From positions 1 through 64,000 of the forward strand of contig NCGG01000005.1 of NCBI GenBank assembly GCA_002278855.1: 64,000 nucleotides of DNA. Direction: 5' to 3'. This DNA is from Sphingomonadales bacterium 28-55-16 (GTDB taxonomy: Bacteria > Pseudomonadota > Alphaproteobacteria > Sphingomonadales > Sphingomonadaceae). The translations under genes and the position numbers were made by a program. The notes below the pieces were generated by a model, which did no database searches, had not been told where the DNA came from, and saw nothing but the letters and a program-made list of their open reading frames with translations. Of the stretch, positions 1-8,603 are shown in pieces; positions within the stretch are counted from its first letter, which is position 1, and every line of letters begins with the position of its first letter.

Positions 1-1
1 T

Positions 2-100
2 GACCCCATGATCACGCATGTCATGGGTCTCGAAGAGATCAACAAAGCGTTCGATTTAATGCATGCTGGCGAAAGCATCCGCAGCGTGGTGGTGTTTTAG
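2..100 (+). CDS. frmA: S-(hydroxymethyl)glutathione dehydrogenase / class III alcohol dehydrogenase (C-terminal end only)
   Basis: Only the last 32 codons are inside the window. The reading frame gives [20 protein letters not shown], then [12 protein letters not shown] and a stop. This is the typical C-terminus of class III zinc alcohol dehydrogenases, which oxidise S-(hydroxymethyl)glutathione, the formaldehyde-glutathione adduct, to S-formylglutathione. The stop codon directly abuts the ATG of the formate dehydrogenase gamma gene, so both are probably in one operon for formaldehyde to formate to CO2. The catalytic domain lies outside the window, so the call rests on the tail and the context. 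Confidence 0.8.
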   Translation, partial: DPMITHVMGLEEINKAFDLMHAGESIRSVVVF

Positions 101-511
101 ATGACTTCAGTCGCTGACATCTTGGCCGGGCATAAGGACAAAGAAGGCCCTCTTCTGCCGATATTGCACGATGTCCAAAAAGTATTTGGCCATGTCAGCG
201 AGGAAGCTATGCGCGAGATTGCGCATGCATTGAACCTGACCCGCGCGGAAGTATATGGTGTTGTCAGCTTTTATCATGATTTCCGCAAAGAAGCCGAACC
301 CCGGCCCGTTTTGAAACTGTGCCGTGCAGAAGCCTGTAAAGCACGCGGCGTAGAGGCTTTGGTCCCCATCGCCGACAACCAAAGCCGGATAAAAGTGGAG
401 GCTATTTATTGCCTTGGCTTATGCGCGGTGGGTCCATCTGCGATGGTTGGCGAGAAAGTCTATGCACGTTTGGACGGTGCGAAGTTCAAAACATTACTGG
501 AGGCTATGTGA
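101..511 (+). CDS. fdsG: NAD-dependent formate dehydrogenase gamma subunit (NuoE-like)
   Basis: A 136-residue protein of the NuoE/24 kDa thioredoxin-like [2Fe-2S] family. The four cluster ligands are visible as Cys74, Cys79, Cys104 and Cys108 (LCRAEAC and YCLGLC). In the soluble molybdenum formate dehydrogenases (Fds type) this subunit pairs with FdsB to pass electrons from FdsA to NAD+. It is cytoplasmic. The ATG directly follows the stop of the upstream dehydrogenase, and the 3' end overlaps fdsB by four bases, so translation is coupled. The short length favours FdsG over a complex I NuoE. Confidence 0.93.
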   Translation: MTSVADILAGHKDKEGPLLPILHDVQKVFGHVSEEAMREIAHALNLTRAEVYGVVSFYHDFRKEAEPRPVLKLCRAEACKARGVEALVPIADNQSRIKVEAIYCLGLCAVGPSAMVGEKVYARLDGAKFKTLLEAM

Positions 512-1950
512 CCGTCCGGATATCTGATGATGCGGTCGCGATCGCGTGCGGCGCGGATGCCGTTGCGGCTGCATTCATTGCTGCGGGCGTCGCCGTCGAA
601 CGCGTTTCAAGCTGGGGTATGCATTGGTTAGAGCCGCTGGTTGATATTGACGGCATCGGCTATGGTCCGGTTTCGGTCGATCAGGTTGCGGATATCATCA
701 ACGGTAATGCGTTGTCGCTGGGTCGCATTGAGGATCATCCCTTTATCGCCAATCAAACGCGCCTGACTTTCGCGCGCGCCGGCAAGACCCGCCCATTGTC
801 GTTGGACGATTATTACGCCTCAGATGGCTGGCTTGGTCTGGCAAGGGCCCGCGAAATGGGCGCTCAAGCCACCATTGATACGGTCATGACGTCGGGGCTT
901 CGTGGCCGTGGCGGCGCTGGTTTTCCGGCAGGCATAAAATGGCAGACGGTCGCGCGTGCCAGCGGTGACCAGAAATACATCGTCTGTAATGCGGACGAAG
1001 GCGACAGCGCCACTTTTGCGGACCGCATGGTCATGGAGGGTGACCCCTTCATGCTGATTGAAGGCATGGCGATTGCGGGTTTGGCGGTCGGCGCGGACAA
1101 GGGCTATGTGTATATCCGCTCGGAATATCCGCATGCTATCGCCAAGATGGAAGCCGCTATCAAACTTTCGGCCCATTTGGTTGCGCCATTTGTCGTCGAA
1201 GTGCGCGTAGGTGCCGGCGCTTATATTTGCGGCGAGGAAACATCGCTCCTCAACAGCTTGGAGGGCAAGCGCGGCGAGGTTCGGGCCAAGCCCCCCCTGC
1301 CCGCGTTGGAAGGCCTTTTTGGCAAGCCAACAATCGTCAATAATGTTTTGACATTGGCCGCTATCCCATGGGTGTTACAGCATGGTGGCGAAGCCTATGC
1401 CGCATTCGGCGCTGGCAGATCGAGGGGCACTATGCCCATTCAAATCGCCGGAAATGTAAAGCATGGGGGCCTATACGAAGTTGCGTTCGGTATCACGCTT
1501 GGCGAACTTGTGCATGACATTGGCGGCGGCACAGCCAGCGGCCGCCCCGTACGCTGCGTGCAAGTTGGCGGACCATTGGGCGCCTACATACCGCCTGCAC
1601 AATTCCATCTTCCTTTTGATTATGAGGCGTTCGCCGCTGCGGACGCTTTGATCGGGCATGCGGGCGTCAATATATTCGATGACACCGTCGACATGGCCCA
1701 AATGGCGCGCTTTGCGATGGAGTTTTGTGCCGTTGAAAGCTGCGGAAAATGTACGCCCTGCAGGTTGGGCAGCACGCGCGGCGTCGAAACGATGGACCAA
1801 ATTATTGCTGGCAAAAATGTAGACGCTAATCTCGCGCTGATTGCCGACCTATCCGAAACTATGAAATTCGGTTCGCTCTGCGCCTTGGGCGGCTTTACCC
1901 CTTATCCTGTTATGAGCGCCATCAAGCATTTTCCCGAGGATTTCGGATGA
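508..1950 (+). CDS. fdsB: NAD-dependent formate dehydrogenase beta subunit (NuoF-like, FMN and NADH binding)
   Basis: The open frame extends upstream of 508, but the GTG at 508 is chosen: it overlaps the fdsG stop as GTGA, has GGAGG just upstream, and gives a 480-residue protein of family size. Visible motifs are the FMN-binding GLRGRGGAGFPAG, the NADEGDSATFADR segment, AGAYICGEETSLLNSLEG, and the C-terminal [4Fe-4S] site ESCGKCTPCR with a distal Cys in GSLCALGG. In the Fds complex this is the diaphorase subunit that reduces NAD+. It lies between fdsG and mobA, with an ATGA overlap to mobA. Confidence 0.93.
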   Translation: MTVRISDDAVAIACGADAVAAAFIAAGVAVERVSSWGMHWLEPLVDIDGIGYGPVSVDQVADIINGNALSLGRIEDHPFIANQTRLTFARAGKTRPLSLDDYYASDGWLGLARAREMGAQATIDTVMTSGLRGRGGAGFPAGIKWQTVARASGDQKYIVCNADEGDSATFADRMVMEGDPFMLIEGMAIAGLAVGADKGYVYIRSEYPHAIAKMEAAIKLSAHLVAPFVVEVRVGAGAYICGEETSLLNSLEGKRGEVRAKPPLPALEGLFGKPTIVNNVLTLAAIPWVLQHGGEAYAAFGAGRSRGTMPIQIAGNVKHGGLYEVAFGITLGELVHDIGGGTASGRPVRCVQVGGPLGAYIPPAQFHLPFDYEAFAAADALIGHAGVNIFDDTVDMAQMARFAMEFCAVESCGKCTPCRLGSTRGVETMDQIIAGKNVDANLALIADLSETMKFGSLCALGGFTPYPVMSAIKHFPEDFG

Positions 1951-2492
1951 AAAGGCTCGGCGCGATCATTGCCGGCGGTAAGTCCACGCGCTTTGGCAGC
2001 GACAAGGCTGCTGCAATGTTAAACGGCCGGCCACTGATTGAACATGTTGCGGACGGATTATGCCGCCAGGTCGACACATTGATTGTCTGTGGGCGCGCAT
2101 GGCCCGGAATGGAGTGTATACAAGACCATCCATTCCCTGACATGGGGCCTTTGGGCGGCCTGAATGCAGCGCTTCGTTACGCGCAGCAAAACGGTTTCGA
2201 TGAAGTGGTGACCGCTGGATGCGATGTCGTACCCGTTGCGCAATTTCCTATGGAACGCCCCGATGATCGTGCCGTCTATATTGATGGGCATTATCTGTTT
2301 GGCGTGTGGCCTGTTGCGCTTGCGGCACGCCTTGAACAACATCTGCGCAATCAGGATAATCTCTCAATGCGCAGCTGGATCGCAGCAACGGGGGCGCAAG
2401 CGATCATATCCGCAGATATCTTTCACAATCTGAACACGCCTTTGGCGCTGGCGGAATATGCTGCTCAGCGGTCGAATATTGGTATAAGGTAG
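1947..2492 (+). CDS. mobA: Molybdenum cofactor guanylyltransferase
   Basis: A 181-residue MobA-family protein that attaches GMP to molybdopterin to make the bis-MGD cofactor used by FdsA. The N-terminal nucleotide-binding signature IIAGGKSTRFGSDKA is clear, with the conserved PDMGPLGGL and GCDVV segments further on. The ATG overlaps the fdsB stop, and fdsA starts five bases after the mobA stop, so cofactor synthesis is built into the formate dehydrogenase operon. Family members are usually about 190-200 residues, so this one is slightly short but has the core motifs. Confidence 0.88.
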   Translation: MKRLGAIIAGGKSTRFGSDKAAAMLNGRPLIEHVADGLCRQVDTLIVCGRAWPGMECIQDHPFPDMGPLGGLNAALRYAQQNGFDEVVTAGCDVVPVAQFPMERPDDRAVYIDGHYLFGVWPVALAARLEQHLRNQDNLSMRSWIAATGAQAIISADIFHNLNTPLALAEYAAQRSNIGIR

Positions 2493-2496
2493 AAAC

Positions 2497-5355
2497 ATGA
2501 CGTACCAGCCGCAAAAAGATTTCGGAACACCGGAAAGCCGTTCGAACGAAGCGGTTTCGCTTACGATCGACGGCCGCAATGTCACGGTGCCCGCAGGGAC
2601 AAGCGTCATGCGTGCGGCTGCCGAGCAAGGTACATCCATTCCGAAATTATGCGCGACGGATAGCGTGAAAAGCTATGGTTCATGCCGGTTGTGCCTTGTT
2701 GAAATTGATGGCCGCAAAGGTACCCCGGCGAGCTGTACGACACCTGTCGAACCCGGCATGGTCGTACACACCCAGACCCCGCATTTAGCAAAATTGCGCA
2801 AAGGCGTCATGGAACTGTATATCTCAGACCACCCGCTCGATTGCCTGACATGCGCCGCCAATGGTGATTGCGAGTTGCAGGATCAGGCTGGCGCCGTTGG
2901 CCTTCGGGATGTGCGTTATGACGTGCAATCAACACATCTTGGGCAAGAAAAAGATCACTCAAACCCGTATTTCGATTTCGATCCGAGCAAATGCATTGCC
3001 TGCTCGCGCTGCATCCGTGCGTGCGACGAGGTGCAAGGCACACTTGCGCTGACCATGGAGGGCAGAGGCTGGGATTCGAAAATATCCGCAGGCCTTGCCA
3101 GCGACAATTTCTTAGAATCAGAGTGCGTGTCTTGTGGCGCTTGTGTGCAAGCCTGCCCGACGGCGACGCTTGTGGAAAAGAAGGTTGTGGAGGTCGGCAC
3201 ACCCGAACGTAGCGTTGTTACGACTTGCGCTTATTGCGGTGTTGGCTGCACCTTCCGCGCAGAAATGCGTGGCGAGCAACTCGTGCGGATGGTCCCTTAT
3301 AAGGACGGCAAGGCCAATCGCGGGCATAGCTGCGTCAAGGGACGCTTTGCCTGGGGTTATGCGCAGCATCAGGAACGCATATTGAAGCCAATGATCCGCG
3401 CATCGATCAGCGACCCCTGGCGTGAGGTCGAATGGGACGAAGCCTTTGCCTACACCGCATCCGAACTGAAACGGATTAGCGACAAATACGGCCGCAACGC
3501 CCTTGGCGGCATTACCTCTAGCCGCTGCACCAACGAAGAAACCTTCCTTGTGCAAAAGCTCGTTCGCGCAGGCTTTGGCAATAACAACGTCGATACCTGT
3601 GCGCGCGTATGTCATTCGCCGACCGGATACGGCCTGAAAACAACCTTTGGCACAAGCGCCGGGACCCAGGATTTTGACAGCGTCGAAGACAGCGACGTCA
3701 TCTTGATCATCGGGGCGAACCCGACCGACGGGCACCCCGTTTTTGCCAGCCGGATGAAGCGCCGATTGCGCGGACAAGACGGGCGCCCGGGTGCAAAGCT
3801 GATCGTCATCGACCCACGCCGCACCGACATTGTGCGTTCACCGCGTATCGAGGCGCAGCACCATCTTCCGTTACGCCCCGGCACCAATGTTGCCGTGCTG
3901 ACCGCGATGGCACATGTGATCGTGACCGAAGGTCTTGTCGATGAGGCATTTATCCGGGAGCGTTGCGACTGGGATGAGTTTAGCCATTGGGCCGAGTTTG
4001 TTTCGCAAGCCCGCAACAGCCCCGAAAATTTGCAGCCTGTTACCCTCGTTGATGCACAAGAGCTGCGCGCCGCCGCGCGGCTTTACGCAACGGGCGGCAA
4101 TGGCGCGATCTATTACGGCCTTGGCGTCACCGAGCATTCCCAAGGCAGCTCTACGGTTATGGCCATCGCCAATTTGGCGATGGCAACCGGCAATATTGGC
4201 CGCCGTGGGGTCGGTGTAAATCCGCTTCGTGGTCAGAACAACGTCCAAGGCGCGTGCGACATGGGCAGCTTCCCGCACGAGCTTCCCGGATATCGCCACA
4301 TCAGCGATGGCGACACGCGGTTATTATTCGAAAATGACTGGGGCGTGACGCTCGATTCAGAACCCGGCTTGCGCATCCCCAACATGCTCGATGCGGCGGT
4401 CGATGGCGTTTTCAAGGCGCTCTATTGCCAAGGCGAAGATATCCTCCAATCCGATCCGAACACGGCGCATGTGTCCGCAGGACTGGCAGCGATGGAATGT
4501 GTGATCGTTCACGATCTTTTCCTGAACGAAACAGCCAACTACGCGCATATCTTCTTGCCCGGATCAACTTTCCTTGAAAAGAACGGCACGTTCACAAACG
4601 CAGAACGCCGCATTCAACCCGTGCGCAAGGTGATGACACCGATGAACGGACTGGAGGACTGGGAAGTCACCCAAAGGCTGGCGCAGGCGATGGGGCTGGA
4701 TTGGAACTATAGCCACCCGTCCGAAATCATGGACGAAATCGCACGGCTTACGCCGACCTTTGCCGGCGTGTCCTTTGCACGCTTGGATGAAGCTGGGTCT
4801 CTACAATGGCCCGTCACAGAAGACGCACCTGACGGATCACCCATCATGCACATCGACGGTTTTGTGCGCGGCAAGGGCAAATTTGTGGTAACCGATTATG
4901 TGCCAACCGACGAGAAAACGGGACCACGGTTTCCGCTGCTGCTCACGACCGGCCGCATATTGTCGCAGTATAATGTCGGCGCACAAACGCGGCGGACAGA
5001 CAATGTTGCTTGGCATCCCGAGGACTTGCTGGAAATCCACCCAGTAGATGCCGAAGATCGCGGGATAAAGTCAGGCGATTGGGTGAAATTGGCGAGCCGC
5101 GCAGGCGAAACGACATTACGCGCAACCGTGACGGACCGCGTTGCCCCCGGCGTTGTCTACACCACATTCCACCATGCCGTGACCCAGGCGAATGTCGTCA
5201 CCACGGACTACAGCGATTGGGCGACAAACTGCCCGGAATATAAAGTCACTGCGGTTCAGATCAGCGCATCCAACGGACCAACCGAGTGGCAGGAAGAATA
5301 TGAGGCTTTGTCGGCGCGCTCTCGCCGGGTGGAAACCGGGGTTCCCGCCGAATGA
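2497..5355 (+). CDS. fdsA: NAD-dependent formate dehydrogenase alpha subunit, Mo-bis-MGD catalytic subunit
   Basis: A 952-residue catalytic subunit that oxidises formate to CO2. Domains in order: a NuoG-like [2Fe-2S] site (Cys52, 63, 66, 80); a His-Cys3 [4Fe-4S] site (His112, Cys116, 119, 125); two ferredoxin-type [4Fe-4S] sites (Cys166/169/172/176 and 210/213/216/220); the molybdopterin-oxidoreductase [4Fe-4S] site (Cys244, 247, 251, 279); then the Mo-binding domains. The motif CARVCHSPT places Cys372 as the molybdenum ligand followed by His373, so this is a Cys enzyme (codon TGT), not a selenoprotein. The C-terminal dinucleotide-binding domain is present. It overlaps fdsD by four bases. Confidence 0.95.
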   Translation: MTYQPQKDFGTPESRSNEAVSLTIDGRNVTVPAGTSVMRAAAEQGTSIPKLCATDSVKSYGSCRLCLVEIDGRKGTPASCTTPVEPGMVVHTQTPHLAKLRKGVMELYISDHPLDCLTCAANGDCELQDQAGAVGLRDVRYDVQSTHLGQEKDHSNPYFDFDPSKCIACSRCIRACDEVQGTLALTMEGRGWDSKISAGLASDNFLESECVSCGACVQACPTATLVEKKVVEVGTPERSVVTTCAYCGVGCTFRAEMRGEQLVRMVPYKDGKANRGHSCVKGRFAWGYAQHQERILKPMIRASISDPWREVEWDEAFAYTASELKRISDKYGRNALGGITSSRCTNEETFLVQKLVRAGFGNNNVDTCARVCHSPTGYGLKTTFGTSAGTQDFDSVEDSDVILIIGANPTDGHPVFASRMKRRLRGQDGRPGAKLIVIDPRRTDIVRSPRIEAQHHLPLRPGTNVAVLTAMAHVIVTEGLVDEAFIRERCDWDEFSHWAEFVSQARNSPENLQPVTLVDAQELRAAARLYATGGNGAIYYGLGVTEHSQGSSTVMAIANLAMATGNIGRRGVGVNPLRGQNNVQGACDMGSFPHELPGYRHISDGDTRLLFENDWGVTLDSEPGLRIPNMLDAAVDGVFKALYCQGEDILQSDPNTAHVSAGLAAMECVIVHDLFLNETANYAHIFLPGSTFLEKNGTFTNAERRIQPVRKVMTPMNGLEDWEVTQRLAQAMGLDWNYSHPSEIMDEIARLTPTFAGVSFARLDEAGSLQWPVTEDAPDGSPIMHIDGFVRGKGKFVVTDYVPTDEKTGPRFPLLLTTGRILSQYNVGAQTRRTDNVAWHPEDLLEIHPVDAEDRGIKSGDWVKLASRAGETTLRATVTDRVAPGVVYTTFHHAVTQANVVTTDYSDWATNCPEYKVTAVQISASNGPTEWQEEYEALSARSRRVETGVPAE

Positions 5356-5564
5356 ACACTGTTGAGCGCCTGATCCACATGGCCAACCAGATTGCAACCA
5401 ATCTGGCGACCGACGATGCGCCTGTTGCTGCGGTGGCCGATCATATTCAGCAATTTTGGGACCCGCGGATGAAAATGCTGATTTTTGCACATGGGACCGA
5501 TGGCCTGTCGCCGGTTGCTGCTGCCGCCATTAAGCAATTGGCCGATGCCCAAAATGGTGCCTGA
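5352..5564 (+). CDS. fdsD: Formate dehydrogenase delta subunit
   Basis: A 70-residue protein resembling the small FdsD subunit: an N-terminal helix with IHMANQIATNLA, then a conserved IQQFWDPRMK segment. FdsD stabilises and helps assemble the FdsGBA complex in the cytoplasm; it carries no cofactor ligands. The ATG overlaps the fdsA stop, and its 3' end overlaps the proposed start of fdhD, so all genes from fdsG to fdhD form one unit. The FWDPRMK motif and position make the call firm despite the small size. Confidence 0.88.
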   Translation: MNTVERLIHMANQIATNLATDDAPVAAVADHIQQFWDPRMKMLIFAHGTDGLSPVAAAAIKQLADAQNGA

Positions 5565-6354
5565 AAAGGGCGCAAAGCCGATCTGTTTTTCTGTGCTTAA
5601 ACCTGACGATGGCCCGAAAGAAGTCATACAACGGGCGATCATCGTTGAAGCACCCATTGCGGTCGAATATAATGGCATCGGCTATGCCGTGATGATGGCG
5701 ACGCCGATTGACCTTGAGGATTATGTAATCGGCTTTAGCTTGTCGGAAGGGTTGATTAGCCGCGCTGACGACATTCTGGCTATCGATGTGCATCAGGGCG
5801 AGTTGGGCTGGATATTGCGCATTCAGGTGCCACAGAAAAACGCCGAAAAAGTTTTTGCCCGCGCCCGCCAACGCGTCTCCGAAAGCAGTTGCGGCCTATG
5901 TGGGATGGATAATCTCGAGGAGGTTATGCGCCCCTTGCCGCGTGTAACGGCGCAGATTGAGGTCGCCGATGCGGCGATTTTTTCGGCGCTATCGGCATTG
6001 CGGTCACATCAGACGTTGAATGCCCAAACAGGTTCCGCGCACGCAGCGGCATTTTGCGCGCCCGACGGGACCATCCTTATGACGCGTGAGGATGTTGGCC
6101 GCCATAACGCACTCGACAAATTGATTGGAGCACTTGCCCGCGCCAAAATCGACATCGCAGCGGGATTTATAATTTTGACCGCGCGCTGCAGCCTTGAACT
6201 GGTTCAGAAGGCTATCCTTGCCAACTGTCCGATGCTCGTTACGATCTCAGCGGCAACGGATCTTGCGATCAACATGGCCAAGAAATCTGGCCTGCGCCTG
6301 ATCAGTCTAGCCCGCGCAGATTCCGCGCTTACCGCAACGCCCCAAAGCGGTTGA
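5545..6354 (+). CDS. fdhD: Formate dehydrogenase accessory sulfurtransferase FdhD
   Basis: FdhD moves sulfur from a cysteine desulfurase to the Mo-bis-MGD cofactor, which is needed for active formate dehydrogenase. The CxxC pair is at Cys116 and Cys119 (ESSCGLCG), followed by the family segment FSALSALRSHQ and the block TREDVGRHNALDKLIG. The open frame starts at 5485, but that would overlap fdsD deeply; ATG 5545 (or 5554) gives about 270 residues, the usual length. The 3' end overlaps the convergent LysR gene by 26 bases, and this closes the operon. Confidence 0.92.
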   Translation: MPKMVPEKGAKPICFSVLKPDDGPKEVIQRAIIVEAPIAVEYNGIGYAVMMATPIDLEDYVIGFSLSEGLISRADDILAIDVHQGELGWILRIQVPQKNAEKVFARARQRVSESSCGLCGMDNLEEVMRPLPRVTAQIEVADAAIFSALSALRSHQTLNAQTGSAHAAAFCAPDGTILMTREDVGRHNALDKLIGALARAKIDIAAGFIILTARCSLELVQKAILANCPMLVTISAATDLAINMAKKSGLRLISLARADSALTATPQSG

Positions 6355-7309
6355 TCAGCCAGCTGCGAAACATGGAAATCGCAGGATCGCCTAAATCATC
6401 GGCGTGGAGTTTCAGATAATAGCCATAGCCGTCTTCGATGACCGCATCATAAGGCATCACCAGGCGTCCGTCCGCGATTTCCTTCGCAAACATATCGATA
6501 TCGCCCAAAAAGACACCGTTGGCGGTCATCGCATATTGCGCGGCAGCAATCGTGGTATCAAACGCAAGCCCCCCATGGGTCGCAACGGCTATGCCACTTT
6601 GCCGAAGATACGCCGTCCACAAAAGGTCACGCGGCTCGCCATCCAGTTTGAGGTGCAAAAGCTCCTCGCCTTGAAGAAATGCCTCCAGCGCCCTACCCTG
6701 AGCGGCCATCGCAGTTGCGGGCGAACATAAGGGCGCAACGCGCACCATCCACAGAAGGTCTGTGATCCGATCATCAACATTAGGTCGGTCATAAGCAATG
6801 GCCATATCGAAATCTGTCGATGGCAGTCCCGTTACGTGCGCGCTCGAGACATCCAAGCGGATATCGGGATGTTCAATGTGAAAATCGCGCAGCATCGGTA
6901 GGAATAATTGTTGAAGCAAGGATGGCGGCACGTGCAGTCGCAGCGAACGGCCAGTCACTTCATCATCGCGGATGGAATTCATCGTTTGCTCAAGCCGGTC
7001 GAGGCATTTGCTCACCACAGGCAACAGCTCTTCGCCGGCCGATGTCAGTGAAAGTCGCGACGCGTCGCGGATGAAGAGTTGCTTGCCCAACAGCTCCTCA
7101 AGCCCGCCCACATGACGGCTCATGGCACTTTGCGATACTGAAAGTGCCGAAGCGCCGCCAGTGAAACTCAAATTTTGCCCCACCGCTTCGAAAGCACGCA
7201 GGGCATTAAGTGGCAACCAACGACGGTTAATGGTGCTGCGGTTGGATATGACACGACCTTTCGAATGCGGGCAAATCTGCCCCTGCACCATAGCCTTACA
7301 TTTTGACAT
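6329..7309 (-). CDS. LysR-family (GcvA-like) transcriptional regulator
   Basis: An N-terminal winged helix-turn-helix (WLPLNALRAFEAVGQNLSFT followed by ALSVSQSAMSRHVGGLE) and a LysR substrate-binding domain. The wording of the HTH is closest to the GcvA-like group, which often regulates amine and glycine metabolism. The gene is divergent from the Rieske oxygenase at 7392, the usual layout for a LysR regulator and its target. The longest frame starts at 7339; ATG 7309 (326 residues) or ATG 7291 would leave the dyad-rich divergent region free, so 7309 is used here. The inducer is not known; a betaine or N-methylated intermediate of cluster A is an inference. Confidence 0.85.
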   Translation of the reverse strand: MSKCKAMVQGQICPHSKGRVISNRSTINRRWLPLNALRAFEAVGQNLSFTGGASALSVSQSAMSRHVGGLEELLGKQLFIRDASRLSLTSAGEELLPVVSKCLDRLEQTMNSIRDDEVTGRSLRLHVPPSLLQQLFLPMLRDFHIEHPDIRLDVSSAHVTGLPSTDFDMAIAYDRPNVDDRITDLLWMVRVAPLCSPATAMAAQGRALEAFLQGEELLHLKLDGEPRDLLWTAYLRQSGIAVATHGGLAFDTTIAAAQYAMTANGVFLGDIDMFAKEIADGRLVMPYDAVIEDGYGYYLKLHADDLGDPAISMFRSWLINRFGALR

Positions 7310-7391
7310 AGGGCTATGCGAAAATGCGATTTTATTCACGCATATATCTAGCCCATTCGCATTTTACAGAGGATTCAGCAAAGGCCTAATC
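7310..7391. promoter_or_regulatory. Divergent LysR / cluster A promoter region with nested dyads
   Basis: The short space between the LysR gene and the Rieske gene holds two nested inverted repeats: AAAATGCG (7321-7328) with CGCATTTT (7358-7365), and TATGCG (7315-7320) with CGCATA (7339-7344). LysR proteins bind dyads with a T-N11-A core in such divergent regions and both self-regulate and activate. AGAGGA at about 7368-7373 lies some 18 bases before the Rieske ATG. The assignment to this LysR protein is an inference from position. Confidence 0.45.
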
Positions 7392-8603
7392 ATGGATTTG
7401 AACCACATAGCTTCGCTTTTTGACCAGCGTCGTGAACGGCATACTTTGCCGCAGGCTCTGTATACCGAACCATATAGTTTCGATTTTGATATGGCGGCGG
7501 TTTTTGGCGAGAGCTGGTTGATGGCTGGCCTGGAATGCGAATTGCCAAAAACAGGCAGCTATGTATCGATGATGGTGGGTAAATGGCCAGTTGTCATCAC
7601 ACGGGATAAAGAGGGCACGATCCGCGCTTTTCATAATAGCTGCCGCCACCGTGGCTCGATGATTTGCGCCGTTGGCAATGGCACATCACCCAAGCTGGTC
7701 TGCCCCTATCATCGCTGGACCTATGATCTCGACGGATCGCTGTTTGCAGCCGGTCGCATGGACAGCGATTTCGACAAAGCCGAGCATGGCCTTAAGCCGG
7801 TCGCGATTGAATGCATATCGGGCACGATCTTCATTTGCTTGTCCGAAACGCCGCCACCGATCGAAGATTTTCGGGAAAAGCTGACGCAATATGCAGCGCC
7901 GCATAACTTAAAAGATGCAAAGCTGGCATATGAAAGCGTTCTTGTTGAAAATGCCAACTGGAAATTGGTGATGGAAAATGGCCGTGAATGCTATCATTGC
8001 AGCACCGGACACCCAGAACTTTCAAAAACATTTCCAGTGGGCATGTCGAAGCATTTTGACAGCGGTCATGATGCTCGGGTTATCGCCTTCGAAGCAAAAA
8101 TGGATGCGCTTGGTTTGCCGCAAACCCCTGTTGAAGGGCATTATTGGCAGATCGCGCGCTTTGCGTTGAACGAAGGCTGCGTTTCGATATCGGGCGATGG
8201 CCAGCACCTATCCAAAAAGCTGATGTGCGACGCCAATGACGGTGATATTGGTTCGATGCGCTGGGCGGTTGATCCGCACTGCTTTGTGCATTGTACGGCA
8301 GACCATGTGTTCATGTTCAGCGCTATGCCCGTCGGTCCCAATGAAACCCATGTGACGGGTAAATGGTATGTGCATAAGGATGCTGTCGAAGGTGTTGATT
8401 ATGACGTCGAAAAACTCATAGATCTGTGGACCAAGACAAATTTGGAGGACAAGGCACTGGCGGAAAACAATCAGGTTGGTGTGAATAGCCTTGGCTACAC
8501 ACCCGGCCCCTATTCGCAAGAAGCCGAAATGCTCGCGCAGCGTTTTACCGACTATTATTGCGACAAGTCCCGTGCGTATATTGAAGCCCATGGCAAGCAA
8601 TAA
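7392..8603 (+). CDS. Rieske non-haem iron oxygenase, GbcA-like quaternary-amine N-demethylase (cluster A)
   Basis: A 403-residue oxygenase subunit. The Rieske [2Fe-2S] site is Cys84-x-His86 and Cys104-x2-His107; the mononuclear iron site is ECYHCSTGH with His202 and His207 (E-x2-H-x4-H). The NREC/GREC-YHC wording is typical of glycine-betaine and stachydrine demethylases, which oxidise one N-methyl group and release formaldehyde. The open frame runs upstream to 7122, but that part is antisense to the LysR gene; ATG 7392 gives the family length. It overlaps the next gene by 14 bases. No reductase partner gene is in the window. Glycine betaine is a possible substrate, but cluster B has the closer match. 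Confidence 0.85.
   Translation: MDLNHIASLFDQRRERHTLPQALYTEPYSFDFDMAAVFGESWLMAGLECELPKTGSYVSMMVGKWPVVITRDKEGTIRAFHNSCRHRGSMICAVGNGTSPKLVCPYHRWTYDLDGSLFAAGRMDSDFDKAEHGLKPVAIECISGTIFICLSETPPPIEDFREKLTQYAAPHNLKDAKLAYESVLVENANWKLVMENGRECYHCSTGHPELSKTFPVGMSKHFDSGHDARVIAFEAKMDALGLPQTPVEGHYWQIARFALNEGCVSISGDGQHLSKKLMCDANDGDIGSMRWAVDPHCFVHCTADHVFMFSAMPVGPNETHVTGKWYVHKDAVEGVDYDVEKLIDLWTKTNLEDKALAENNQVGVNSLGYTPGPYSQEAEMLAQRFTDYYCDKSRAYIEAHGKQ

Noticed and set aside
2116..2125. GTGTATACAA-like sequence inside mobA resembling the GntR operator
   Set aside because: It matches only part of the palindrome and is inside a coding region far from a start, so chance is likely.
3610..3616. Possible selenocysteine site in fdsA
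   Set aside because: The codon at the Mo ligand position is TGT, not TGA, so the enzyme uses cysteine.
3118..3777. Long minus-strand frame of 219 codons inside fdsA
   Set aside because: It lies fully antisense to the iron-sulfur and Mo domains of fdsA, has no recognisable motif and arises from codon bias.
7122..7391. N-terminal extension of the Rieske frame
   Set aside because: It is antisense to the LysR gene; the family start is ATG 7392.
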